From Labrys sp. KNU-23 (GTDB lineage Bacteria; Pseudomonadota; Alphaproteobacteria; Rhizobiales; Labraceae): a stretch of DNA of 64,000 nucleotides. The stretch spans positions 4,971,501-5,035,500 of the forward strand of contig NZ_CP043489.1 in NCBI RefSeq assembly GCF_008330945.1, given 5' to 3'. Each line of letters begins with the position of its first letter. Position 1 is the first letter of the stretch. The notes below the pieces were generated by a model. It was given only the letters and a program-made list of their open reading frames with translations, did not search any database and was not told where the DNA came from. This document shows, piece after piece, positions 33,998-42,093 of the stretch. A program made the translations under genes and the position numbers.

Positions 33998-34426
33998 TCA
34001 GGGCGTCGACGGTTCGGCCGCCTTCGGCCAATAGGTGCCAAAGGCCCAGATATTGCCTTCCGGATCACGGCAGATGAATTCGCGGCTGCCATAGTCTCGA
34101 TCGACGAGCTCTTCCTCGATCTTCGCACCGGCGGCCTTGGCACGCCGATAGGCGGCATCGGCATCGTCGACGGCGATATAGATCGACTTGCCGCCGCCCG
34201 AACCCGGGGAGCCGACGATCTTGCAGAAATTGTCGTCGCGTGCCGAACCGAGCATGATCATCGAGGAGCCGAGGGCAAGCTGGGCGTGATCGACGACGTC
34301 GCCACTGCCGTAGCAGGCATGCAGGGTGAAGCCGAAGGCTTCCTGCAGCCAGTCGATCATGGTGCGGGCATTGGCATAGCGCAGGGCCGGGTAGAGGCGG
34401 GGTGCTTCGGTTGCCGATAAGGGCAT
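33998..34426 (-). CDS. VOC (glyoxalase/bleomycin-resistance) family protein
   Basis: A 142-aa vicinal-oxygen-chelate protein of the PhnB-like subgroup. One-and-a-half paired beta-alpha-beta-beta-beta modules are visible: LYPALRYANARTMIDWLQEAFGFTLHACY, then AQLALGSSMIMLGSA, KSIYIAVDDADAAYRRAKAAGAKIEEELVDRDYGSREFICRDPEGNIWAFGTY. The second-module ending DPEGNIWAFGTY is typical. The ATG at 34426 is placed 8 bp after GGAG; an ATG two codons earlier is too close. It is downstream of and co-directional with an AraC regulator (68-bp gap), probably its control gene. Confidence 0.85.
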   Translation of the reverse strand: MPLSATEAPRLYPALRYANARTMIDWLQEAFGFTLHACYGSGDVVDHAQLALGSSMIMLGSARDDNFCKIVGSPGSGGGKSIYIAVDDADAAYRRAKAAGAKIEEELVDRDYGSREFICRDPEGNIWAFGTYWPKAAEPSTP

Positions 34427-34494
34427 GGACATGTCTCCGTTTGTGAACCGGAGCGGACTGTGCCCCCGAGGCGATGGGCGGTCTTGAAGAAATG

Positions 34495-35307
34495 TTACGC
34501 GCCCGGGTGCCAGGCCGTCGGCGGGCAGCCTGCCAGCGAGGTGAATTCGCGAGTGAGATGCGCCTGATCGGCATAGCCGCAGGCCGCAGCGATATCGGCC
34601 CATCCAGCTGCCGTGCCCTTGGCGGCGAGGGCCTGCGCAGCGTTGAAGCGGATGATGCGGGAGACGGATTTCGGAGGCAGACCGATCTCTTCGCGAAAAC
34701 TTGCGACCAGGCGCCGGCGGCTCCAGTCGAGTTTTTCTGCCAGTGCGTCGATGCGGATGTCGCCCCCCTTGAGCATAAGCTGGGAGAACGCCCAGCCGAT
34801 GGCGGGGTTCGCTCGCGAAGCCCGGTCGAGGCGGGTCCCGACGAAATGCTCCGCGAGATCGAGGCGGGCTTCCCAGGAATTCAGGTCGGCGAGCTGCCGG
34901 GCGAACTGGTTGATGTCGCGGTCGGCGAGATCATCCAGCGCAACCATGCGGTCGGCCAGCTCGCTCATCGGCAGCCCGAAGAACAGCCGGCCGCCAAGCG
35001 GCGTGAAATTGATCTGGATGCATTCGGCAGCGCCATCCGAATCCATGATGATCGGGCCGGCAAACAGGCCAGCTGCAAAGCAGCCATAGCTGTCTGCGAG
35101 GGTCGGCTCCCGGCCGAGTCCGATGCGGAACGGGCTGCCGAAATTGACGATCAACGGCACCGTCAGCGAGGCGGCCTCGGTGAGGCCCCGCATGGCAGCA
35201 CCATTCTCCCCATAGCCGTAGATCCCGCTGACCAGCGTGTTCAGGCGAGGCGCCGGAGGCCGGTACCGGAAGACTGGCTCGCTCGGCCCTTCTTGTCCAT
35301 GCTCCAT
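34495..35307 (-). CDS. AraC family transcriptional regulator
   Basis: A 270-aa regulator. The C-terminal two-HTH AraC domain covers about residues 165-265 (IRIDALAEKLDWSRRRLVASFREEIGLPPKSVSRIIRFNAAQALAAKG, then DIAAACGYADQAHLTREFTSLAGCPPTAW). The N-terminal sensing region resembles the DUF6597/cupin-like part of short AraC proteins. The start MEHGQEGPSEP at 35307 is preferred over a longer upstream frame. Together with the VOC gene it forms a small two-gene unit. Confidence 0.85.
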   Translation of the reverse strand: MEHGQEGPSEPVFRYRPPAPRLNTLVSGIYGYGENGAAMRGLTEAASLTVPLIVNFGSPFRIGLGREPTLADSYGCFAAGLFAGPIIMDSDGAAECIQINFTPLGGRLFFGLPMSELADRMVALDDLADRDINQFARQLADLNSWEARLDLAEHFVGTRLDRASRANPAIGWAFSQLMLKGGDIRIDALAEKLDWSRRRLVASFREEIGLPPKSVSRIIRFNAAQALAAKGTAAGWADIAAACGYADQAHLTREFTSLAGCPPTAWHPGA

Positions 35308-35527
35308 CGTGAATCCAGGGCGATCCGATACCCACCACGCTCGGTCGCGGCAGCGATCATAGGACGATCTGCCCTGTTGGGGGAGTCTCGTCCAGATCCT
35401 GCCTTTGGGAGCTTCGATGGCATCGGAGCCCTGCAAGGCTCATCACGCGATGGACATGTGTCCGAACCTGCCTATGCTTCCATCAAAAGGCTTTTCTCTC
35501 GCGCAGCTTAGCCGTATTGTCCGCCAG

Positions 35528-35556
35528 AACAAACGATCGTTCGTCATAACAAACGA
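35528..35556. promoter_or_regulatory. Direct-repeat/palindrome operator candidate before the XRE-cupin gene
   Basis: AACAAACGA occurs at 35528-35536 and again exactly 20 bp later at 35548-35556, overlapping the palindrome AACGATCGTT (35532-35541). The array ends 10 bp before the ATG of the XRE-cupin regulator, a typical place for autorepression. Confidence 0.45.
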
Positions 35557-35566
35557 AAGGCTTGCA

Positions 35567-36178
35567 ATGAGCGGATTGGAAAGGCGGGGTGAACTCGATG
35601 CGGGCGTGGTTGCGCTATCGGGCCAACTCGGCAAGACGGTCCAGCGTCTGCGCAAGGCCTATAATCTCTCGTTGTCGGAGCTTGCCGAGCAGTCGGGGGT
35701 TGCCAAGTCGATCATCAGCCAGATCGAGCGCAACGAAACCAACCCCACTTTGGCGACGATCTGGCGCCTGTCCCAGGCCCTCGACGTTTCGATCGAAAGA
35801 GTGCTGGGATCGAGCGAAGACGAGGCCTTCATCGAAAAGACCACCCGTGTCGACACGCCTGTGATCATTTCCGATGACGGCAAGTGCCGTCTGGCGGTGG
35901 TCGGCTGGCTGAAGACGGTGGAATGGCTGCAATGGTACGACTTTCGGGCCGAACCGGGCGGCGTGCTCGAAAGCGACGCCCATCAGCGCGGCTCGGTCGA
36001 ATGCCTGTCGATCCTGGCCGGCGTGGTCGAGGTCGACGTGGCCGGCGTGCGCGAACGGGCGGAGCCCGGCGAGACGCTGCGCTATCGCTGCGACCGCCAG
36101 CACGCCATCCGCGTGGTCGGCGACAAGCCCGTTCACGCCACCATGGTCTGCTTCATGAAGGCGGCCCTCATGGAGTAG
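35567..36178 (+). CDS. XRE family regulator with C-terminal cupin domain
   Basis: A 203-aa regulator. The HTH covers about residues 18-75 (GKTVQRLRKAYNLSLSELAEQSGVAKSIISQIERNETNPTLATIWRLSQALDVSIERVL). The cupin (about 125-200) includes GSVECLSILAGVVEVDVAGVRERAEPGETLRYRCDRQHAIRV, which probably binds a small effector. This layout is common for regulators of amine, amino-acid or redox metabolism. The ATG at 35567 starts just behind a repeated operator-like sequence. The 3' end overlaps the convergent QueA-like gene by 46 bp. Confidence 0.88.
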   Translation: MSGLERRGELDAGVVALSGQLGKTVQRLRKAYNLSLSELAEQSGVAKSIISQIERNETNPTLATIWRLSQALDVSIERVLGSSEDEAFIEKTTRVDTPVIISDDGKCRLAVVGWLKTVEWLQWYDFRAEPGGVLESDAHQRGSVECLSILAGVVEVDVAGVRERAEPGETLRYRCDRQHAIRVVGDKPVHATMVCFMKAALME

Positions 36179-37272
36179 GGGCCGCCCCCCGCCCATATGG
36201 AGGTTGCCGTGATGCCGGCCGGCCGCTCGGTGTAATCCTCTCGCCCTGGTGCCTGGCGCTCGATCAGCACGGAATCGCCGAACTCATGGGCTCGGTAGTT
36301 CCATGCTTCCAGCATGAGCGAGACCCGGTCGAGCACGAGATCGCCGGCAAAGGCGCGCAGCAACTCGAAATGGCTCTCGCCGGGCTGATGGACGCCGCTG
36401 AGAATGGTATCGACGAGGCGAAGTCTCGATCTCGGCCCTATTCGCCCCTGCGCCAGGCCGTCGCCGGCTCTGAACCCGCCCGGTGCCGAGGCGGCATGTT
36501 CGAGGGCCCGCACCACGCTGGTGCCGATGGCGATCACACGTCCCCCGGTGGCCTTGGTGCGCGCAATCGCGGCCGCCGTCGCGGCCGGGATGCGATAGGG
36601 CTCGTCGAAGGGCAGGCGCAGATCCATCACCGCATCGCCCGTCGAGGAAATGCCGGCAGCATGCGTCAGGCTGGCAAAGCCGACGCCGCGCCGTCGCCAG
36701 GCGGCGATCGTGCGCCAGTCGAGCACGAAACCTGCCGAAGGCGGCTCGAAGGCCAGCGGCTCGGCCGCCACGGCCGTCCACGTGTCCCACAGGGCCAAAG
36801 GCTCGGGCACATGGGCATATTGGATCGGCCGCCCGTGCCGCGCCATGCCGGCGAGGATCTGTTCCGGAGCGCCGGAAAAACGCAGCGATACCAGGCGAGG
36901 ATAGCCGTGCAGGCGCTCGACCGTGGCCGTGAGCGGGCCAAGTTTGAGCTTGTCGCCGGCGAGAAGCTGCGGTGGCGCGGGACGCTCTTCCGTGCGCACG
37001 CGATGATCACCCGTCCCGAAAACGACGGCGATGAAACGGCAGGGATCGCCGACCGCGATCCAGGCGGCGAGCCGGACCTCGATCGGCCTGCTGCTGTCGG
37101 CATGGATGCCGGCAAGGCTGGCAGGCAGGGTTGCCGCGTCATTGGCGACGACGAGGTCGCCGGGGCTGAACAGCAGCGACAGGGCGCTACGCGGCAAATG
37201 GCGGATCTTGCCTGTGTCCGAGACGGTGAGCAGCCGCGCAGAGCCCGGCTCGAGATTGTCGGCGGCGATCAT
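36133..37272 (-). CDS. QueA-like protein (S-adenosylmethionine:tRNA ribosyltransferase-isomerase family), divergent paralogue
   Basis: A 379-aa member of the queuosine-synthesis fold family. Recognisable blocks are GSARLLTVSDTG, LLFSPGDLVVANDAATLPASLAG, the central YPRLVSLRFSG, HGRPIQYAHVPEPLALWDTWTAVAAEPLAFEPPSAGF, THAAGISSTGD, RVIAIGTSVVRALEHAA and ESHFELLRAFAG. It lacks the canonical QueA N-terminus (LPPELIAQ-type) and differs strongly in the core, so it is probably a paralogue with another substrate; no tgt or other queuosine gene is nearby. It overlaps the upstream SDR gene by 4 bp and the XRE gene tail-to-tail by 46 bp. Confidence 0.75.
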   Translation of the reverse strand: MIAADNLEPGSARLLTVSDTGKIRHLPRSALSLLFSPGDLVVANDAATLPASLAGIHADSSRPIEVRLAAWIAVGDPCRFIAVVFGTGDHRVRTEERPAPPQLLAGDKLKLGPLTATVERLHGYPRLVSLRFSGAPEQILAGMARHGRPIQYAHVPEPLALWDTWTAVAAEPLAFEPPSAGFVLDWRTIAAWRRRGVGFASLTHAAGISSTGDAVMDLRLPFDEPYRIPAATAAAIARTKATGGRVIAIGTSVVRALEHAASAPGGFRAGDGLAQGRIGPRSRLRLVDTILSGVHQPGESHFELLRAFAGDLVLDRVSLMLEAWNYRAHEFGDSVLIERQAPGREDYTERPAGITATSIWAGGGPYSMRAAFMKQTMVA

Positions 37273-37988
37273 GGCCGGCCCTCCATGGTCAGGGCAAGGC
37301 GCGGTTGATCCAGGCCTAGGGTACGGATGATGTCGGTCGCTGCTTTCTCGGGACGCTTGAGCGAGGATCTGTCGGCCTCGGGAATGGCCTGCGCATGCAG
37401 GGGGGTATCCATGTCGCCGGGATCGATGGCAAGGAAGCGCACGCCTTCGTCGCGCGCTTCCTCGGCCCAGATGGCGGTGAGATGCTGCAGTGCGGCCTTG
37501 CTGGCACCATAGGCGCCCCAGCCGGCGTAGGCGTTGACGGCGGCGTCGCTGGTAATGTTGACCACGGTGGCCTCACGTCCCTGCCGCGCCGAGGCAGTCA
37601 GGGCGCCGAACAGAGCCTTGGTCAGGCGGAAGGGGCCGACCAGATTGGTGGCGAGCGCCTCCTCCAGCTCTTCGCATTGCGTGTCGGCCAGCAAGGCGAG
37701 AGGCACCGGCCCGAGGCTGGAGGCATTGTTGACGAGAAGATCGAGACCGCCAAGGTTGCCGGTGATCTGCAGGACGATGGCATGGATGTCGGTCTTGCGT
37801 GCGACGTCGCCGACAATGCCGAGCGCGCCGGTTTCCGCGGCCACGCGGGCGACGGCCTCGCTGGTACGGGCGACGAAGGCCACCCGTGCGCCCCGCTCGG
37901 CCAGCGTCCGCACGAGGGCCAGCCCGAGCCCGGAGGTGCCGCCGGTAACGGCCGCGCGCAGGCCTTTGAGATCGGTATGAACGCTCAT
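37269..37988 (-). CDS. SDR family NAD(P)-dependent oxidoreductase
   Basis: A 239-aa classical short-chain dehydrogenase. Cofactor motif TGGTSGLG (about 16-23), NNAS in LLVNNASSLGPV, serine in VVNITSDAAVNAY and the YGASK catalytic pair are all present. VARTSEAVARVAAETG after beta-strand 2 leaves NADP or NAD preference open. It is translated just ahead of the QueA-like gene with a 4-bp overlap, so the two probably act in one pathway. The promoter region (37989-38040) shows no clear operator. Confidence 0.9.
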   Translation of the reverse strand: MSVHTDLKGLRAAVTGGTSGLGLALVRTLAERGARVAFVARTSEAVARVAAETGALGIVGDVARKTDIHAIVLQITGNLGGLDLLVNNASSLGPVPLALLADTQCEELEEALATNLVGPFRLTKALFGALTASARQGREATVVNITSDAAVNAYAGWGAYGASKAALQHLTAIWAEEARDEGVRFLAIDPGDMDTPLHAQAIPEADRSSLKRPEKAATDIIRTLGLDQPRLALTMEGRP

Positions 37989-38084
37989 CGATCGAAGCTC
38001 CCTGAATCACTCAGGGAGTCGTGATACAAGTTCAAGCGAACTTTAAGTCAAGCGCTATATCGAGATGGGCGTGGATCGACCCGT

Positions 38085-38170
38085 CCTGGAATCACAGCTA
38101 TCCCCGCTTGCTCTGCGAAGCACAGCCATTCGCGGGCAGGAAGGGCAGGCAAGGATGCCTGCAATCCGGG
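38085..38170. repeat. Dispersed intergenic repeat, degenerate copy F
   Basis: The right half (GCGGGCAGGAAGGGCAGG, then CAAGGATGCCTGCAATCCGG) resembles the right halves of the better copies, with the core-like GGCAAGGATG. The left arm has lost most complementarity. It lies between the SDR start region and the end of dinB. Confidence 0.4.
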
Positions 38171-38230
38171 GAAGTCATGACTTCGGGCGAACTGCAATGG
38201 CCGTTCGATCAGGTAAATTTCTCGGGGAAA

Positions 38231-39313
38231 TCAACTTTCCAGGCCGAGTTTGAGCTGCTCGCCGTCGGATTGTTCCTCCGAGGCAAAACCCGACAGGGTG
38301 ACACCGAGCAGCCGGATGCCTTTTGCCGGCGGAAACACGCTGCGGATGAGTTCCAGGCTGACAGCCCGCAAGGTTTCCCGGGTGTGCACCGGCGCGGTCA
38401 AGGTACGGCTGCGCGTGGCCTGCTGGAAATCGGCATATTTGATCTTCACCGTCACCGTGCGGCCGAAGGCCTGGGTTTTCTCGCACCAGGCCCAGACCTC
38501 GTCGGCCATGGCGAGGACCCCCGTTTCGATATCCTCGGGCTTCGTCAGGTCGTCGGAGAACGTCGTCTCCGAGCCGGAGGATTTGCGCGGGCGGTCCGGT
38601 TCCACCGGCCGGTCGTCCTCGCCCCGCGCGATCGCATGGTACCAGGCGCCGGCCTTGCCGAAATGGCGAATGAGATCTTCCTGCGGCTGCGCCTTGAGGT
38701 CGGCGCCCGTGAAAATGCCGAGCCGGTTCATCTTCTCCGCGGTGACGGGGCCGACGCCGTGGAACTTGGAGACCGGCAGCGTTTCCACGAAAGCCGGCCC
38801 CATGGCGGGGGTGATGACAAACTGGCCATTGGGCTTGCGGTGGTCGGAGGCGAGCTTGGCCAGGAACTTGTTGTAGGAGATGCCGGCCGAGGCGGTGAGG
38901 CCGGTCTCCTCGAGGATGCGGGCACGGATGGCCTCGGCCGTGGCCGCAGCCGAGGGCAGGCCCTGTAAATTTGCGGTGACGTCGAGATAGGCCTCGTCCA
39001 GCGAGAGAGGCTCGATCAGCGGGGTGAACTCGGCGAAGACGGCATGGATCTGGCGCGAGACGGCGCGATAGACCTCGAAGCGCGGCCTGACGAAGATGAG
39101 ATCGGGGCAGTTGCGCAAAGCGGTCGAGGAGGGCATGGCCGAACGCACGCCGAAGGCTCGCGCCTCATAGCTTGCCGCCGCCACCACGCCCCGTTTTTCC
39201 GAATAGCCCACAGCCAGCGGCCGTCCGCGCAACGCGGGATCATCGCGCTGCTCGACGGAGGCGTAGAAGGCATCCATGTCGATATGGATGATCTTGCGGA
39301 TGAGGGCGGACAT
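38231..39313 (-). CDS. dinB: DNA polymerase IV (Y-family)
   Basis: A 360-aa translesion polymerase. The catalytic motifs are IIHIDMDAFYASVEQRDDP at the N-terminus and PLIEPLSLDEAYLDVT (about 98-113). The thumb HhH segment GVGPVTAEKMNRLGIFTGADL and the little-finger domain (GSETTFSDDLTKPEDIE onward) are intact. The C-terminus ends QLKLGLES, a beta-clamp-like QLxLGL motif. Length is normal. Probably SOS- or stress-linked, although no LexA box was recognised upstream. Confidence 0.95.
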   Translation of the reverse strand: MSALIRKIIHIDMDAFYASVEQRDDPALRGRPLAVGYSEKRGVVAAASYEARAFGVRSAMPSSTALRNCPDLIFVRPRFEVYRAVSRQIHAVFAEFTPLIEPLSLDEAYLDVTANLQGLPSAAATAEAIRARILEETGLTASAGISYNKFLAKLASDHRKPNGQFVITPAMGPAFVETLPVSKFHGVGPVTAEKMNRLGIFTGADLKAQPQEDLIRHFGKAGAWYHAIARGEDDRPVEPDRPRKSSGSETTFSDDLTKPEDIETGVLAMADEVWAWCEKTQAFGRTVTVKIKYADFQQATRSRTLTAPVHTRETLRAVSLELIRSVFPPAKGIRLLGVTLSGFASEEQSDGEQLKLGLES

Positions 39314-39358
39314 GGATCTAGAAGCTGTTATGGAGCGTGGATAGGGTTTTCATGAAGG

Positions 39359-39441
39359 CAAGACTGGCGGGACGGGAGGAGTAAGTGCAGCCAAGACTTG
39401 CAGCTTGGCAAGCGAAGCGACGCTGCAGATGGCCAGTCTTG
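39359..39441. repeat. Intergenic inverted repeat, copy G (degenerate)
   Basis: CAAGACTGGC (39359-39368) and GCCAGTCTTG (39432-39441) are perfectly complementary 10-bp outer arms; an inner GCCAAG/CTTGGC pair lies between them. The right arm is preceded by GCTGCAGATG, resembling the GCAGGATG end of the core in the other copies. It fills the gap between dinB and the TetR gene. Confidence 0.5.
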
Positions 39442-39589
39442 ACCCCGCGCCGAAGGAACATGGCGATTTTGCTCGACGAGGACGTCATTCTTCGTAGCAA
39501 ACCGTAAGTTAGCAGAGCTGCAGTGATTATGGGGAGGCTGGTTGAGGCGGTGCGTGCGTTCTGGTGCCATCCTCTGGAAGGAGGCGCCT

Positions 39590-40201
39590 TCAGAACTCTT
39601 GCGCCAGGAGCGCGAAACTCTCATCGACATAGTAGGCGAGGGGATGTGCTGCTTCCGTCTGCTTCCATCGCTCCAGTGCCAGCCGCAGCGTCCCCATTGC
39701 CACCATCGCCACCAGCCGGAGCCCGTCCCGCCGCTCCGGCGATGGCCACAGCTCTCTCATCGCCTCCAGCAATATCCGCTCGGTCTGGACGAAGCCGGCC
39801 TCCTTGCGTGCGCGCAGAGCCTCGGTCGATTGCATCAGGCGATCGAAAACGACGGACTCCTTGGTCTCACGCCGTGAAGCAAGCTTGATCAGGCAGTTTT
39901 GGACGGCAGCGAGAGGGCGCTGTTCGGGGGATTCCTCGAGCATTGCCGGCCCCAGCGCTTCCCGGAAGCCACCGTCATGCGCGGCCAGCAGGACGTCCTC
40001 CTTGGACTTGAAATAATAGAAGAAGGTCCGACGTGAGATGCCGGCGGCCCGCGCGATGGCCTCGAGCGTCGTGCCTTCATAGCCGTGCTTCACGAACAGT
40101 TTCAGGCCTTCTTCGACAATTCGCCCGGACGTTTCGTGCCGCTTGCGTTCCCTGAGGCCATCAGGTCTTTCCGAGACGTCTTTCATATCAACTGGTTCCA
40201 T
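39590..40201 (-). CDS. TetR family transcriptional regulator
   Basis: A 203-aa repressor. The N-terminal HTH reads GRIVEEGLKLFVKHGYEGTTLEAIARAAGISRRTFFYYFKSKEDVLLA; the remainder is an alpha-helical ligand domain. The ATG at 40201 (MEPVDMKDVSERPDGLRERKRHE) is chosen because a longer frame to 40246 would overlap a strong palindromic operator; the ATG at 40186 is an alternative. Divergent from the FAD-monooxygenase gene, which it presumably represses until an aromatic or related substrate is present. Confidence 0.9.
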   Translation of the reverse strand: MEPVDMKDVSERPDGLRERKRHETSGRIVEEGLKLFVKHGYEGTTLEAIARAAGISRRTFFYYFKSKEDVLLAAHDGGFREALGPAMLEESPEQRPLAAVQNCLIKLASRRETKESVVFDRLMQSTEALRARKEAGFVQTERILLEAMRELWPSPERRDGLRLVAMVAMGTLRLALERWKQTEAAHPLAYYVDESFALLAQEF

Positions 40202-40218
40202 CGCGGCCACTTGCAAAA

Positions 40219-40255
40219 TTACACTGAGTGTAATAAAAAATCGCACTCAGTGTAA
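40219..40255. promoter_or_regulatory. Double operator between the TetR and monooxygenase genes
   Basis: TTACACTGAGTGTAA (40219-40233) is a perfect palindrome around a central G. A second, partly degenerate site GCACTCAGTGTAA (40243-40255) lies 24 bp away centre to centre and shares the CACT-x-AGTG core. The pair lies directly upstream of the TetR start, as expected for autoregulation and repression of the divergent gene. Confidence 0.75.
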
Positions 40256-40374
40256 TTTTTATAATGGTATTGATGACATGCCTCAAGCGCTGATTGGGCC
40301 CGTTACGACGGCTCTGGGCAGGGTGGTGCCGCCATCCATGCCGGTGTTTACCAGGGCGATGGAGGATCCGTTCC

Positions 40375-41898
40375 TTGCTGTATGATGTCGTGATCGCTGG
40401 TGCGGGGCCAGTCGGTCTGTTCCTGGCATGCGAACTGCGCCTTGCCGATCTGTCCGTGTTGGTGCTGGAGCAGAACGAAGACCCGCATTCCCCCTTGAAG
40501 CGGCTCCCCTTCGGTTTGCGCGGCCTGTCGGTGCCCACTGTCGAGGCTTTCTACCGTCGCGGTTTACTGGATGACATCGCGTCGCTGCAACCTACCAAAG
40601 ATGGATCGGGCCGGGGTGCCCAGTCGGCCGCGCATTGGATGCAACAGCCCCGCCGCCCGGGCGGTCATTTCGCCGGCATCCAGTTCTTCCACGACAACAT
40701 CGATCCGTCGAAGTGGCCCTATCGCCTGCCGAGTCCCGCCGCCTCCGGCATCGCGGTCACGATGGAGCATCTGGAAGCCGTGCTGGCCGCCCGTGCTCAT
40801 GCGATGGGGGTGGAGATCCGGCGGGGCGTTGGTGTCGAGGGCTTCGATCAATCGGACGAGGACGTGACCATTCGTGCCGGCGCTTCGACTTTTCGCGGGC
40901 GCTGGCTCGTCGGTTGCGACGGCGGCCGCAGCACGGTGCGCAAGGCCGGTGGTTTCGGGTTTGCCGGTACCGATCCCGAATTCACCGGCTATTCCATTGA
41001 AGTGGAGATGGCCGATGCGGACAGGCTCCGTCCGGGCCGTCACTACACGCCGACGGGCATGTACACCTATTCACAGCCCGGGACGATCGCGATGGTCGAT
41101 TTCGACGCGGGGGCTTTTCACCGAAGCCAGGCGATCACGCTGGAGCATGTTCAGGCGGTATTGCGTCATATCTCTGGCACCGACGTTGCCCTGACGGCTC
41201 TCAAGCTTGCTGCGACATGGACGGATCGCGCCTACCAGGCGACCGCCTACCGCAAGGGACGGGTGCTGCTTGCCGGCGACGCCGCGCATATCCATTCCCC
41301 GCTGGGCGGCCAGGGGCTCAATCTCGGGGTTGGGGATGCGGTGAATCTTGGCTGGAAGCTGGCCTCCACCATCCGGGGCAATGCCCCGGTCGGCCTGCTC
41401 GACAGCTATTTCAGCGAGCGGCATCCGGTGGGCGCGCAGATCCTCGACTGGTCACGGGCCCAGGTCGCGATCATGCGGCCGACCGCCAGTACGCGCGCGC
41501 TCGAGGTCATTATGCGTGACCTCATCGAAACGCGCGACGGCGCCACCTATTTTGCCGAGCGGGTGTGGGGTGTGTCGCTGCGCTACGATCTTGGCGGCAA
41601 CCACCGGCTGGTGGGCCTTAGCGCTCCGGACTTCGAATTGGCCGGCGGGACAAGGATCGCCGAGCTTCTGAGGACGGGCAAAGGCGTATTCCTTGACTTC
41701 GATGCCCAGCCACAGCGTCGGGCGCTTGCATCGCGTTGGAGCGGCCGGATCACCTATGTCGCCGGTGACGCCAAAGACCGGCTCGGGTTGAGCGCCGTGC
41801 TGGTGCGCCCCGACGGCGTCGTCGCCTGGGCCGTAGAGGCTGCCTCCGACCATGAGGAAGCTTCCAGTGCTATGTCGTGGTGGTTCGGCGCACAGTGA
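40375..41898 (+). CDS. FAD-dependent aromatic-ring monooxygenase (PheA/TfdB-type)
   Basis: A 507-aa group A flavin monooxygenase. LYDVVIAGAGPVGLFLACELRL holds the FAD Rossmann motif, GCDGGRSTVRK the DG motif, and GRVLLAGDAAHIHSPLGGQGLNLGVGDAVNLGWKL the GD motif; a thioredoxin-like C-terminal domain follows. The start is taken as TTG at 40375 because GGAGGA (40361-40366) precedes it by 8 bp and it gives the family N-terminus; upstream in-frame ATGs lie closer to the operator and add junk. A 35-codon frame in another phase (40278-40385) overlaps the start and could couple translation. Substrate unknown. Confidence 0.88.
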   Translation: MLYDVVIAGAGPVGLFLACELRLADLSVLVLEQNEDPHSPLKRLPFGLRGLSVPTVEAFYRRGLLDDIASLQPTKDGSGRGAQSAAHWMQQPRRPGGHFAGIQFFHDNIDPSKWPYRLPSPAASGIAVTMEHLEAVLAARAHAMGVEIRRGVGVEGFDQSDEDVTIRAGASTFRGRWLVGCDGGRSTVRKAGGFGFAGTDPEFTGYSIEVEMADADRLRPGRHYTPTGMYTYSQPGTIAMVDFDAGAFHRSQAITLEHVQAVLRHISGTDVALTALKLAATWTDRAYQATAYRKGRVLLAGDAAHIHSPLGGQGLNLGVGDAVNLGWKLASTIRGNAPVGLLDSYFSERHPVGAQILDWSRAQVAIMRPTASTRALEVIMRDLIETRDGATYFAERVWGVSLRYDLGGNHRLVGLSAPDFELAGGTRIAELLRTGKGVFLDFDAQPQRRALASRWSGRITYVAGDAKDRLGLSAVLVRPDGVVAWAVEAASDHEEASSAMSWWFGAQ

Positions 41899-41939
41899 AG
41901 CATAGTACTACAGGTGCGGTTTTTGTTCGAAGTGGATTT

Positions 41940-42020
41940 GGAGTGTCAGCCTCCTGGCTGACATCTTGGAAACGTAGCGTTTGCGGGCAAGCAGGATGTC
42001 AGCCAGGAGGCTGACACTCC
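41940..42020. repeat. Dispersed intergenic inverted repeat, copy C
   Basis: Perfect 26-bp arms (41940-41965 and 41995-42020) flank a 29-bp core that reads CTTGGAAACGTAGCG at the left and GCGGGCAAGCAG before the right arm. Each arm contains TCAGCC...GGCTGA as its own palindrome. Architecture matches copy A although the arm sequences are different. It lies between the monooxygenase gene and the convergent ScfR-type regulator gene. Confidence 0.85.
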
Positions 42021-42093
42021 TCCTATCCCGTGCTCTTTTATGCAAACGCAACTGCAGTGGCAGCATGTCTTCGCGTGGCGGCACCGCCGGTTT

